Shown one piece after another: positions 1-11,300 of a DNA stretch of 64,000 nucleotides. Each line of letters starts with the position of its first letter. Within the stretch, counting starts at the first letter, position 1. Source of the DNA: Chondrus crispus (Eukaryota > Rhodophyta > Florideophyceae > Gigartinales > Gigartinaceae); the NCBI RefSeq assembly GCF_000350225.1, contig NW_005179087.1, forward strand, positions 111,821 to 175,820. Reading direction: 5' to 3'. The position numbers and the translations under genes were made by a program. The notes beneath the pieces were generated by a model, which saw only the letters and a program-made list of their open reading frames with translations, had not been told where the DNA came from and ran no database searches.

Positions 1-981
1 TCGTTCTCGTTTTGGTCTCCGCTGTCGTTCTCGGTTTGGTTTCTGCTGTCGTGTCCGCTGCCGTTTTCATCGCCGCTGTCGTTCGTTTTGTTCAATCGCC
101 GTCTACTTGCTGTCGTTATTTATCATCTTGGTCGTTCCTCTCCGTCTACCCGCTGTCGTTTCAACTTGGTGGATCTTCTTCGTGTCTGTTGCAGCTTGGT
201 CTTGGCAATCGTTGTGTGAGCTGTGGGTGTAGTCCCTAGTCGCCAACGTACCATATAAATCCAAGAAGACTGCCCTTCGATCACGCCGGTGATTGTCGTA
301 GCTGCTGATACCCTCGCTCTTGGTGAATGGCTTGTGCCATTGGAAATCTGACTTGAGCGAGGGCCCGACCAAGAATCGTCGAGAGACGAAACACTGATCC
401 TCGGGGAGGATCACAGTGTACTGGTCTAGTCGATCCGCACTCTGCCTTCGGGAGGTGCGTCGGCGGTGTGGGTAACGCTCTCGGTATTAGCCCTATAGGT
501 ACGACTTCGGTCCCCTGGGTGAAGAGAATACGTGCCTAAACACTGAACCTCTCACTATACGTGTATAAGGTCGCGTACCTTGATTAAGTTCGCACGGAAG
601 AGGGTGACCCTAGGCGTGAACATTGGGGTAGTACCGTATCAAGTTTGGACAAGCCGATCTTGGTTGCAGGGAAAGTTCGCGGTAGTGACCAAAAGTCCTG
701 GTTCGTCTACAGGCAAAGTGTTGTGCTTACTCGTGGCACGTTTGATTTAGTTCACAGTTGAAAGACCCGCACTGGCCGACATACAGGGGTAGCGCCCTAA
801 GGCATTTTTAAGAAGATACGCTTGTTCCACTCCGCTGGGAACAAGCACCAAGATCGTTTCCGAGTAATCGCTGCAAACTTCTTATACGGGTGGGCTTGCC
901 ATTGTGTTGACTATCGGTTAACGGCTTGGGATCCCGGAACAGAAGACCTTGTATACTCGAAGGGTACATCCATTCGGTGAA
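1..981 (+). other. CopB 5' leader (partial), element I
   Basis: Untranslated leader between primer-binding site and gag of a CopB element whose LTR lies off the window. Positions 1-238 are low-complexity GTCGTT/TCGTTC-rich DNA. The rest matches the CopB leaders at 16383-17435 and 22995-23564/49657-50203 (reverse strand). Two strong inverted repeats are visible: about 391-418 (GATCCTC ggg GAGGATC core) and 820-846 (GCTTGTTCC / GGAACAAGC). A block of about 48 bases just before gag (886-934) is shared with CopA leaders. No convincing coding sequence was seen. Confidence 0.75.
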
Positions 982-1448
982 ATGGATGACCAAAGCTCTG
1001 GGTCGGTCAGGATCGAGAAGCTGACCGCATCTAACTTTTACATCTGGAAGAAGAAAATCCAGCTACTGCTTGCTCTCCGAGATGTCGATCAATACGTTTT
1101 TGATGATATCCCGGAGAATGCGACCTCAGATGCCCGGAGAAAGTGGATTCGTGGTGACGCAAAAGCAAAGCCAGTCATCGGACTCACGCTTTCTGATGAC
1201 TCCTTGCAACATGTGCGAGGGTGTAGTAATGCAAAAGAGACATGGGAAGCAATTCTGAATGTGTTTGAGCGTCATGCTTTGCTCAACAAACTTGCCGCCC
1301 GTCGCGACTTTTACACTGTATCCATGCTCCCATCTGAGAAAGTGCTCGTGTTCATCAATCGTGTGAAGCAACTTGCTGCCAGATTGCAGTCAATGAGTGT
1401 TGAGATTGACGATAAAGAAATTGCAATGGCTGTGTTGAATGGCTTGCC
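982..1448 (+). pseudogene. CopB gag, 5' fragment
   Basis: Copia-type Gag N-terminal region beginning MDDQSSGS, with the conserved NFYIWKKKIQLLLALRD and ETWEAILNVFERH blocks of the UBN2-like Gag family. The upstream in-frame TTG is not a plausible start, and ATG 982 matches all other CopB copies. The frame runs about 155 codons to NGLP and is then cut by a CopB LTR in the opposite orientation. The zinc knuckle, protease and Pol are therefore missing. No frameshift is seen in what remains. Confidence 0.85.
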
Positions 1449-2387
1449 TATTGGAAGGTCAGCGGGGCAAAGGGAAATCGAAGGACGGTTGATGAGGTGA
1501 AGTTGAAGGATTGGGTACCGATTTACTTCGAGTCGCCAACTTCTGGCACTACTTATACACTTCTGCAATCTTCTAGAACTCTACTACCAAACACTACGAC
1601 ACACATACTACAAATGTATTGGCTCTAACACATGTGCCCGTCTTGCTACTCAGCATAACTGGCGATGGCCCAGCAAACAGAACAGAAAACCGCCTTACGA
1701 ATTAGCACTGTCATGACGGAGAAATTAGTAAGGCAGTACAACAAAGCAAAGCAAAGCACAAATTCCCTTACTATTCCAAATCCAGCGTGGCACAAATTCG
1801 TAAGGCACGTTTACAGCTCACACGTTGCCTCACGAATTCAAATCAATCCTGCAAGGACTGTTTACAGCGCACACGTTGCCTCATGAATCTAAATCTCTCG
1901 TGAAGTCCTGTCCACTGTCAATTACAACAGTGCACATTTTGCCTTACGAATTCAAAACTCGCGCAACGGTATCTTTGTGTCCTGCTGTACCCGTGCTGCA
2001 CTCCATGGACGCTGTAAACCTTTAGCACGTGCCAAGCTCTCGCTACCAAGGTTCTACACTTTGTCTTTAAGACTGCAGGCGTACTGTACGCGTCCGACAT
2101 TGTAATGAGGACATATGTCCAGGTCATACACGTGTCGGGCGAAGAAAATGAAACATGCTCAGATTGTACTGTACACCGCAACCGTGTACATATTTCACAC
2201 GTGTACACGTTGAGAACCCAACTTGCTCCTGAAGTACTGTAGAGTGCAACCGTGTACAGAAATCACACGGGTACACGTTGAAAATGAAACTTGCTCAGCT
2301 CGTCACGCGGAGTGTTTTCGATTTTACACGTGTCAAACCTGTCGTTGTGTGTCATGCATATCAGCATGTGGTCGTAGAATTACAACA
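1449..2387 (-). repeat. CopB LTR (3' LTR of element II)
   Basis: A 939-bp LTR, the same length as the copy at 5839-6777. In element sense it starts TGTTGTAATTC at 2387, directly after the polypurine tract, and ends near 1449 inside a gag codon of element I. Several ACACGTGT and TGTACA motifs lie in its U3. A TATA-like TATAAGTA lies at about 1550-1557 (reverse strand). Confidence 0.85.
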
Positions 2388-2398
2388 CTCCCCCTCGA
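2388..2398 (-). promoter_or_regulatory. Polypurine tract, element II
   Basis: On the minus strand the run GAGGGGGAG lies between the pol stop codon and the LTR start TGTTG. It is the expected primer site for plus-strand DNA synthesis. The arms 2396-2407 and 2363-2374 are near-perfect inverted repeats that bracket it. Confidence 0.75.
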
Positions 2399-4227
2399 TC
2401 ACATGCTTTTACCAGAAGTAGCTACTGCAAGCCCTAGAAGTTCTACAAACTTCTGGAACAGAACTCGCCCAAGTGCTTTCGTCAGGATATCTGCAGGCAT
2501 GGAAGTGGCGGGGCAATGCGACAAAGACACTATGTTTCTCGTAATTGCATCTCGTAGATAGTGGTATTTCACATCGACATGTTTGTTACGACGGTTGATC
2601 GATTCATTCTGTCCATACGAAATAGTCCCCGCGTTGTCACACCCCATCATAATCGTGGGATCAGAATCAAGTGTGAGGACATCAGCAACCACTTGACGCA
2701 ACCAAGTCGCCTCCTTACACGTTTCACATAGTGCAATGTACTCAGCTTCACACGTCGAAGTTGCAACCACAGTCTGTTTCCGGGAACTCCAACTGATCGC
2801 TCCGCCGCAGAACTTGAAAACATATCCGCTGGTCGACTTGCAAGAGTCTGAACAACCGGCCCAGTCAGCATCACTGAAGCCGGACAACTCCGGCGATTTG
2901 GATTTATTGTCAAACACGATTCCTAAGTTTCGAGTCCCTTGCACGTATCGCATTACCCGTTTCACACCTGCCCAGTGTGACTCACATGGGTTGGCAGAAT
3001 GTTCAGAAAGCTTTCCAATCGCATATGCCAAGTCTGGACGAGTGCCAACCATCAAGTACATCAGGGATCCCACTGCCTCACGATACGGTACATTTGTTTC
3101 GGAATCGTTTTCGGTTGAAATCGTGGTTGTGTGACCTTGTTCCATTGGAGTCAGAGAGGGGTTACACGTTGACATTCGAAAACGCTCAAGCACTTTTGAT
3201 GCATACTTAGTTGAGTGAGACTCAAAGTCTTGGCGCTGCGATCCCTTTGAATTTCAAGACCAATGCAGACTTTTGCTTCACCAAGGTCTTTCATCTCAAA
3301 CCGTTTATTAAGCTCCCCCTTCATCCATTTGATGGCATCGATATCACTACCGGCGAGTAACAAGTCATCGACATAAAGTGCAATCAGCATGATAGTGTTA
3401 CCGATGCGTTTAATGTAGAGACAAAGATCACTACGCGAAGTCTCGAATCCCAATTCACCAATTAAGAAATCATCCACTTGGCATGCCATTGACGATGTGC
3501 TTGTTTAAGACCGTAAAGTGCTTTCAAAAGTTTGCACACGTGATCACTTTTGCTTTTGTCAATGCACCCTTCGGGTTGCTCCATGTAAATGTCTTCATCC
3601 AAGTCGCCGTTCAAAAACGCAGTCACGACATGCATCTGATGAAGTTCGAGGTCGTAATGAGCAACTAAGGCAAGAAGTAGACGAATAGTCGTAAACTTTA
3701 TGACAGGGGCATATGTCTCAGTATAGTCAAGACCTTGCACTTGCTGGAATCCACGAGCAACAAGTCTGGCTTTTGCACTTTCAACTATATTGCCATTTGC
3801 ATCAGGCAGTTCCTTGACATTGAAACCCCATCGAGATGTCAAGATGTTTGACGCCTCAGATCAAGGAACAAGTTTACAAGTCCGATTCTTGGTCTGCGAG
3901 GCAAGTTCTTTGTCAATGCCGGTATGCCAAAATGCAGCTCTAGGACCGTTGGTTGCCTGGTTGAAAGTCTGTGGACCTTCAATAGCGACATGCGCATGTG
4001 AAAGAAGAGCAGCTGCAAAGTTGCTCCTCCACCATGATCTGCTGACTCGAGACGATCTTCGCACAGCTGGAGTCGGAGTTGGAGGGGTGACATTCGGAGT
4101 TTCGACGGCAGTTGGTACATCATCTTCATCTTCATCATTCTCACTTACAGAATGAGCGCCATGGTTTTCAAGAACCTCCTCCGTAACTTCATTCTCTTCA
4201 GAACCGACCTCATCCGTATTTGGGGTA
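2399..4227 (-). pseudogene. CopB pol fragment: linker, RT, RNase H (frameshifted)
   Basis: Minus-strand Copia Pol C-terminal half. It starts with an acidic/Pro-rich linker (VETPNVTPPTPTPAVRRSSR) and continues with RT blocks such as SAKARLVARGFQQ, HQMHVVTAFLNGDL and LIALYVDDLLLAG (catalytic YVDD). The RNase H end has GFSDADWAGCSD and CEAEYIALCE and finishes near the PPT. The frame is broken at least near 3850, 3480 and 3200. The nearest intact relative in the window is the CopC pol at 52709-54358. Confidence 0.85.
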
Positions 4228-4566
4228 TCAGCTGTAAAAGTCGCGACGAGTGGAAAGTTTGTTGAGCAAAGTATGACGCTCAAACACATTCAGAATTGCT
4301 TCCCATGTCTCTTTCGCACTGCTACACCCTCGCACATGCTGCAAGTAGTCATCAGAAAGCGTGAGTCCGATGACTGCCTTTGCTTTTGCGTCACCACGAA
4401 TCCACTTTCTCCGGTCATCTGAGGTCGCATTCTCCGGGATATCATCAAAAACGTATTGATCGACATCTCGGAGAGCAAGCAGTAGCTGGATTTTCTGCTT
4501 CCAGATGTAAAAGTTAGATGCGGTCAGCTTCTCGATCCTGCCCGATCCAGAGCTTTGGTCATCCAT
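4228..4566 (-). pseudogene. CopB gag 5' fragment, element II
   Basis: Gag N-terminus from ATG 4566 (MDDQSSGSGRIEKL...) to RRDFYS. At that point the reading frame leaves Gag and stops because the sequence jumps to the Pol linker in another frame. This junction is the internal deletion point of element II. Confidence 0.85.
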
Positions 4567-4929
4567 TTCACCGAATGGATGTACCCTTCGAGTATACAAG
4601 GTCTTCTGTTCCGGGATCCCAAGCCGTTAACCGATAGTCAACACAATGGCAAGCCCACCCGTATAGGAAGTTTGTAGCGATTACTCGGAAACGATCTTGG
4701 TGCTTGTTCCCGGCGGAGTGGAACAAGCGTATTCTTCTTAAAAATGCCTTAGGGCGCTACCCCTGTATGTCGGCCAGTGCGGGTCTTTCGACTGTGAACT
4801 AACTCAAACGTGCCACGAGTAAGCACAACACTTTGCCTGTAGACGAACCAGGACTTTTGGTCACTGCCGCGAAACGGTCCCTGCAACCGAAATCGGCTTG
4901 TCCAAACTTAATACGGTACTACCCCAATA
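4567..4929 (-). other. CopB leader fragment, element II
   Basis: Reverse-strand copy of the gag-proximal CopB leader. It includes the block shared with CopA and the hairpin GCTTGTTCC / GGAACAAGC. Similarity to other copies stops at about 4929, after the ACTACCCCAAT run. Confidence 0.7.
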
Positions 4930-5838
4930 AGCCTTCCACGTAGTTATGGGGTATAAGCCGTAAGAATCAATCATCATCAATAAAATACATCCACAATTGG
5001 ATACGTTTCCAACAGTACATATTTACAGTGCCATAATTCAGTACGCAGCTATTCTACAGCAAGGGGCAGCACGACCACAATTACGTGGTAGCTTCATGAG
5101 CTTATTGTGATTAAGCAGCCTCAGGCCACCCCATTCCCTGACCGAGGCTTTTGTCGAATGCCCAAGTCTTTCGACAATAACACAACCCCTTCGCCCGTAT
5201 CGGAGCCGCCACACCCCCCGGCCCCCCAATCCACTCCACAATCCCCAAACCCGCCCCTCCCACATGCTCCTCCATCTGTCATCTGCCCCTCCGACCTGCT
5301 CCTCCACCCCACACTCGCTCCCCCGATCCGCTCCTCCACCCCCCTCTCGCTCCCACGATCTGCTTCTCCATCCCCCCTGCAACGCCGACCCGCTCCTCTG
5401 TCCTCCTCCTGCCCCTCTGAGCTGTTCCGGCCTCAGCTATGTGCTGCGCTGACTAATTTGCACATTACTTGGCATCCACTTCGGCAGGAAGACCTGGATC
5501 GATATCAGCGTGTGAAAAATCGCCAGCTGCACATCGGTGTGGAACAAGTAGAGCGCCGACGGCAGTCCCAGGAGCGCTATCGTCGGAAGCGTGTGAGGCG
5601 CATGTCCCTGCAGTTGCACAGAGCTGGAATGCCAGATCGCGACCCCGATGCTGATATATGAGGCAATGAATACAGTGCCATTGAATAGTTCTGTAATGAA
5701 TCACTTCCAACCCGAAAAATAGATGGCTACAAATTGTGCAAATTAATTGCCAAATTCTCAGTCGCGCATTGTAAGCGTTAGTCCCATCTGATGCCAATCA
5801 AACAATATACACCTCACCCGTCATTGCGTAGTTTCCCA
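4930..5838. other. Unassigned non-Copia sequence
   Basis: A 0.9 kb segment with no match to the three Copia families in this window. It may be old genomic sequence between element II and the CopB LTR at 5839. Its middle (about 5200-5420) is C-rich, with degenerate tandem CTCCTCCACCCC-like units. Both ends are AT-richer and show nothing recognisable. Confidence 0.5.
5158..5661 (+). CDS. Hypothetical Pro/Ser-rich protein
   Basis: Open frame from ATG 5158 (167 codons). The frame is open further upstream but only with a GTG. The N-terminal two thirds are low-complexity Pro/Ser/Leu encoded by a C-rich degenerate repeat. The last 55 or so residues are highly charged (RQEDLDRYQRVKNRQ and an Arg-rich stretch) and could be a coiled or basic region. 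I do not recognise a family. It may be a remnant of a host or unknown mobile-element gene, or a chance ORF in C-rich repeats. No promoter or splice evidence was seen. Confidence 0.25.
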   Translation: MPKSFDNNTTPSPVSEPPHPPAPQSTPQSPNPPLPHAPPSVICPSDLLLHPTLAPPIRSSTPLSLPRSASPSPLQRRPAPLSSSCPSELFRPQLCAALTNLHITWHPLRQEDLDRYQRVKNRQLHIGVEQVERRRQSQERYRRKRVRRMSLQLHRAGMPDRDPDADI

Positions 5839-6777
5839 TGCTGTAATTCTCCGACCACATGCTAATATGCATGACACACAACGACAGGTTTGACACGTGT
5901 AAAATCGAAAACACTCCGCGTGACGAGCTGAGCAAGTTTCATTTTCAACGCGTACACGTGCGATTTCTGTACACAGTTGCACTGTACAGTACTTCAGGAG
6001 CAAGTTTGGTTCTCAACGTGTACACGTGTGAAATATGTACACGGTTGCGGTGTACAGTACAATCTGAGCATGTTTCATTTTCTTCGCCCGACACGTGCAT
6101 GACCTGGACATATGTCCTCATTACACTGTCGGACGCGTACATTACGCCTGCAGTCTTACAGACAAAGTGTAGAACCTTGGTGGCGGGCGCTTGGCACGTG
6201 CTAAAGGTTTACAGCGTCCATGGAGTTCAGCACGGGCACAGCAGGACACAAAGATACCGTTGCGCGAGTTTTGAATTCGTAAGGCAAAATGTGCACTGTT
6301 GTAATTGACAGTGGACAGGACCTCACGAGAGATTCAGATTCATAAGGCAACGTGTGCGCTGTAAACAGTCCTTGCAGGATTGATCTGAATTCGTGAGCCA
6401 ACGTGTGAGCTGTAAACGTGCCTTACGAATTTGTGCCACGCTGGATTTGGAATAGTAAGGGAATTTGTGCTTTGCTTTGCTTTGTTGTACTGCCTTACTA
6501 ATTTCTCCGTCATGACAGTGCTAATTCGTAAGGCGGTTTTCTGTTCTGTTTGCTGGGCCATCGCCAGTTATGCTGAGTAGCAAGACGGGCACATGTGTTA
6601 GAGCCAATACATTTGTAGTATGTGTGTCGTAGTGTTTGGTAGTAGAGTTCTAGAAGATTGCAGAAGTGTATAAGTAGTGCCAGAAGTTGGCGACTCGAAG
6701 TAAATCGGTACCCAATCCTTCAACTTCACCTCATCAACCGTCCTTCGATTTCCCTTTGCCCCGCTGACCTTCTATTA
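5839..6777 (+). repeat. CopB 5' LTR, element III
   Basis: A 939-bp LTR starting TGCTGTAATTC (5839) and ending CTTCTATTA (6777), directly followed by the primer-binding site. The U3 carries repeated ACACGTGT/TGTACA motifs. The last ~110 bp hold the presumed promoter and R-U5. Confidence 0.9.
6669..6676 (+). promoter_or_regulatory. TATA-like box in CopB LTR
   Basis: TATAAGTA about 100 bp before the LTR end. The same octamer occurs at the equivalent place in CopA and CopC LTRs, which suggests the LTR core promoter. Confidence 0.55.
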
Positions 6778-6791
6778 GGTTATGGGCCCAG
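6778..6791 (+). other. Primer-binding site (half initiator tRNA-Met)
   Basis: GGTTATGGGCCCAG abuts the LTR. It is complementary to the anticodon arm of eukaryotic initiator tRNA-Met, the same priming mode as Drosophila copia, where a 5' tRNA half is the primer. Confidence 0.85.
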
Positions 6792-7055
6792 TTCAACGTT
6801 ATTGTTCCGCTGTGTGATTGCTTGTTCTCAGTTTCCGCTGCCGTTTTCGTGCTTGTTTCTGCTGTCGTTCTCGTTTTGGTCTCCGCTGTCGTTCTCGTTT
6901 TGGTTTCTGCTGTCGTTTCCGCCGCCGTTTTCATCGCCGCTGTCGTTCGTTTTGATCTATCGCCGTTTACTTTCTGTCGTTATCATCTTGGTCGTTCGTC
7001 TCCGTCTACCCGCTGTCGTTTCAACTTGGTGGATCTTCTTCGTGTCTGTTGCACC
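6792..7055 (+). other. CopB leader fragment, element III
   Basis: GTCGTT/TCGTTC-rich leader start, matching 1-200. It is cut at about 7053 by the A2 LTR on the opposite strand, so this element has no coding region. Confidence 0.8.
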
Positions 7056-8305
7056 TAATGGTAGGTTGGGACGGGCAAAGGAAAGAAGGAGGGCAGGCTG
7101 ATGTGTGTGAGTGAAGGAGTTGGTACCGAGGTTTACTTGGAGCCGTCTTTCGGCGATACTTATACACTTTGAGTGTTACACCATCCCTTACTTTGGCACC
7201 TGGTAAACCGTACTCACCATATGCGCGACCAAGCGTGGTCCTCTTCTGGCCCGTCCACACTGTTCTATTTCCACCTTACGAATTGACTATTGACTATCAG
7301 TGCACAACAGTTTCTACACATTTCGAGTGACTGTAAACCATGGCCATATGCATGCAATCGTTTCACACCTTACTAATCTGCATCCAGACATGACAGAATA
7401 TATTCTTGCATAATGAACAACTTGGCATCTCTCTATTTCCAACAACGCAAAGTCCTGTCATATCTCAGTCCCCATACATGCCCTTGTTTCGTACCTTACT
7501 AATTTCGGTACACACTGCCAGACAACTATGACGGGTAGCAACAATGTGCATCCAGACTTTCTACACATCTCACGTGATATCCGATGTGAATCACACCAGT
7601 ACTGTCATCAACTTGCATCCAACGGCGCACCATAACGAGAGCACAGTACAACGTCGCATGCTGACGAGAGTGTAGTACAACGGCGCATGCTGATGCAAGG
7701 GTCGCATACAGCGTGACGCGTACACTGAGTACTCACGTAAGTACATGTCTCTTGCGAGAAATACTTGTTGTACTTATAATTCACATGTACTGTGCTCAGA
7801 CACGTGCCGGACCGTATGCGGGCGACGTGTACAAGTGTACGTACACGCAGCAACCTGGCGACGTGTACATGTGTACACCGCACACAAGTGTCCAGCGCCA
7901 AGGCCACCCGTAATTACCCATTACAACCATGGTGAACAACTTGAAACCCGCGAAACAACGTAATTAAAACGTATACCGATCATTCAAGATATATCTCCAG
8001 CATGAGTGCATATAAGTGGACAATAACAGACCAATAGAATTGCAGCATTCGAACCGACACCCAATAGATTTGCAGTATTGCCTGTGTAGCCCTATAACGG
8101 TTCGGGCCAAATGCAAATTTTCGGCATTTATGCAAATTTGCATAACCCTCCAAAAGTCCACTTTCGTCCCCAGAACCCCAAAATCTGAGACTTTACAAGT
8201 GTCATGTGGTGATATGGGGTGAGGGTCCGGACCGTCGAGTCATGTACACGTGTCGCTCGATTTTGCACTTTCCAGATAACAGCGTGTGGTCGCACATTTT
8301 CAATA
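7056..8305 (-). repeat. CopA A2-type LTR (3' LTR)
   Basis: A 1250-bp LTR. In element sense it runs from TATTGAAAATG at 8305 to CCATTA at 7056. It belongs to the same LTR subtype as 18719-19969 and 56452-57701 and differs throughout from the 1264-bp subtype. Confidence 0.85.
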
Positions 8306-8316
8306 CCTCCCCTCAA

Positions 8317-11300
8317 TCACATGCTTTGGGCAGCTTTGCACTCGGAAAGCCCAACCATGCCCAAGAATCTTTCAAACAGCACGAGACCAAGTGGTTTGGT
8401 CAGCATATCGGCTGGCATTTCTGTTGTGGGACAATGGTACAATGTGACCAGTTTCCGCTGCACCGCATCTCGAACAAAATGATACGTAATATCAATGTCC
8501 TTGTTGCGACGATTTGTAGATTCGTCCTGAGCAAACGAAATCGTACCAGCGTTGTCACATCCAACGCGAATTGTTGGATCCGAATTCGCACCAAGTACAT
8601 CAGCATGGAAGCGTCGAAGCCACGCGGCCTCTTTGCATGCTTCACTGAGTGCGATGTATTCTGCCTCACAAGTAGACTTTGCAACTACTGTTTGTTTCCG
8701 GGAAGCCCAACTGATAGGCCCATCACAAAGCTTGAACACGTACCCACTCGTTGATTTCCGTGATTCAAGGCATCCACCCCAATCTGCGTCGCTATACCCA
8801 TGAAGTTCCGTACCAAGATCATCTTTAGCAAACACTATTCCAAGATGCTGGGACCCACGCAAGTATCTCAAAACACGTTTCACACCTGACCAGTGCGACT
8901 CGTGAGGGTTGGCACAGTGTTGAGATAACTTTCCAATGGCAAACGCAATATCGGGGCGGGTCCCGACCATTAGGAACATTAGACATCGAATGGCCTGACG
9001 ATATGGTTCGAAGCATGGGTTGTCATCAGTGCCAGTTTCGGCAACTTGCATTGTGACATGTCGAGACTGTTCCATCGGAGTAACGCAATGATTGCATGCC
9101 GACATTTTGAACCGTTTCAGTACTGCTTGGGCATACTTCGACTGTGTGACGGTCAGGACGTGTTTAGAACGTATACGGTCGATTTCTAGACCAAGACATG
9201 TCTTTGCTTCGCCAAGGTCTTTCATATCGAATCGTTTGTTGAGTTCATTTTTCATCCATAATATGGCCTCCAAGTCACTTCCAGCTAGCAGCAGATCGTC
9301 CACGTACAACGCGATAATCATGATGACATTGCCTTGACGTCGAATGTAAAGACATCGGTCGCTGCGTGTAGTGTTGAAACCAAGTTCAGTGATCAGAAAC
9401 TCATCGATCTTACTATGCCATTGGCGATGGGCTTGCTTAAGACCATAGATTGCTTTCGGATGTTTACACACCGAATCAGGTTTGACTTTGTCGATGCATC
9501 CTTCAGGTTGCTCGATGTAGATTTCTTCGTGAAGTTCACCGTTGAGGAAGGCAGTCACCACGTCCATCTGATGCAGCTCAAGGTCAAAGTGCGCAACCAG
9601 TGCCAGCAGCAGACGGATAGTTGTGAAATTGATGATAGCGGCGAAAGTTTCAGTGTAATCGATGCCTTCTACTTGTTGAAGGCCTCGTGCCACAAGACGT
9701 CCCTTTGCAGTTTCAACCAATTTTCCGGAATGTCAGGAAGTTGCTTCACTCCGAAAACCGACCTGGACGTCAGGACGTTTGATGCTTGAGATCTTGGAAC
9801 AAGTGTCCATGTTTTGTTTTTGTGTTTTCAAGCAAGTTCTTTGTCGATGCCCTTCTGCCAGAAGCGAGCTTTTGGAGAATCCATAGCTTGTTTGTACGAG
9901 TTTGGGATTTCCGTTATCACATGGGCGTGGCTAAGGAGTCCAGCAGTCACCATAGCTGCTGCCCACCACGCCCCAGGCGTTTTGCGAACGCGAGTGGACC
10001 GACGGAGATTAGTTGGCGGATCAATCGTTTCTTCCTCAACTACATGTTGCTCAACTGTTTCGGTGGTTTTGTCCTCCCTTGGAGTTGGAGAGGAGATGGA
10101 GGATTCATCAGATGCTTGTTGTTCATCCGGCGATGATGCTTCTGATGCCACTGCATCTTTTTCTGCAACTTCCTCATCGATGTTCCAGTTGATTGTGTCA
10201 TCATCCGTTGTACCCTCCTCGTTTGTATCCATCGGTTCACCAGATTTGCCTCCCGTGGACTCGTCAAAAGTAACATCTCTGGATACGATCACTTTGTGCA
10301 AATCACCATCCCACAACTTGTAAGCTTTCGTATTTTCAGCATATCCCAGAAACATTGCCTCCTTTGCACGGGCGTCAAGTTTCTGGATGTTGTGTTTTGG
10401 TAATGTATACCAACACTTTGAACCGAAAACACGCAAATGACCAACATTTGGCACAGATTTCATCCATAAGTGGTATGGGTCATCTTGGGGGGAATGGCAC
10501 GTGACGTGACTCGATTTCGAACGTACACTGCATTGGCAAGTGCTTCTGCCCAGAACCCCTTTGTAACTTTCTTGTGCGCTAGCATGGAGCGCACCAAGTT
10601 TACCAAAGTTCTGTTCAGTCGCTCGGCGACGCCATTTTGCTCCAGTGTGTACGCGGTCGTCATTTGATGCTGAGTACCATTTGCAATCAGAAAAGACTTA
10701 AACTCCGTGGACAGATACTCACCACCTCGATCGGTGCGAAGCACTTTGATCTTGCGACCAGTGTGAGTCTGAGCAAGTTGTGCAAACATTTTGTATCGTT
10801 CAAATGCTTCTGATTTATGGTGCATAGGGTACACTACTGACCAGTTTGAGTGATCATCTATGAAGGTAATGAAGTACTTGGCACCACCAATGGACTGCAC
10901 CTCTAAGGGGCCACAAACGTCAGAGTGAACTGAGTCTAGACAGAAGTATGCCCGCCTCGAGGACCGCTCTTTTGGGATCACAGATCGAGTGGCTTTGCCG
11001 TAGACGCACGCAGAACATTTTTCAGAGATGCAATCATTGTCAGTATTGTTGATTTTGTTAGCCTCATTACCAAGTAGTTTAACTCTACCTACCACATTGT
11101 CACGAATCATCGAAGCAATACCTTGAGAATGCACATGGGCAAATCGCTCATGCCACGTTTGCAGGGTGGCAGCATGTGCAGATCCGATGTCACTGACGAT
11201 GTCGAGAACGTAAAGTTCTCCAACCAATGTCGCAGTCGCCACTACAGTTGAGCCTCGTCGGACCATGCATTTTCCATTTTCGAACCCAACTTTCAGTCCA

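Larger units (their letters stand above)
1449..4929 (-). mobile_element. CopB element II, internal-deletion derivative
   Basis: Minus-strand CopB element inserted in the gag of element I. In its own sense it has a truncated leader (4929-4567), a gag start (4566-4228), then a direct jump to the linker between integrase and reverse transcriptase, RT-RNase H (to 2399), PPT and 3' LTR (2387-1449). Most of Gag, all of protease and all of integrase are absent. The leader breaks off at about 4929, where sequence resemblance to other CopB copies ends, so no 5' LTR is present. It cannot be autonomous. Confidence 0.75.

Noticed and set aside
103-414. Antisense ORF opposite the CopB leader (also 16865-17086 on the sense-reversed copy)
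   Set aside because: Not kept open in all leader copies and overlaps strong RNA hairpins. No family resemblance.
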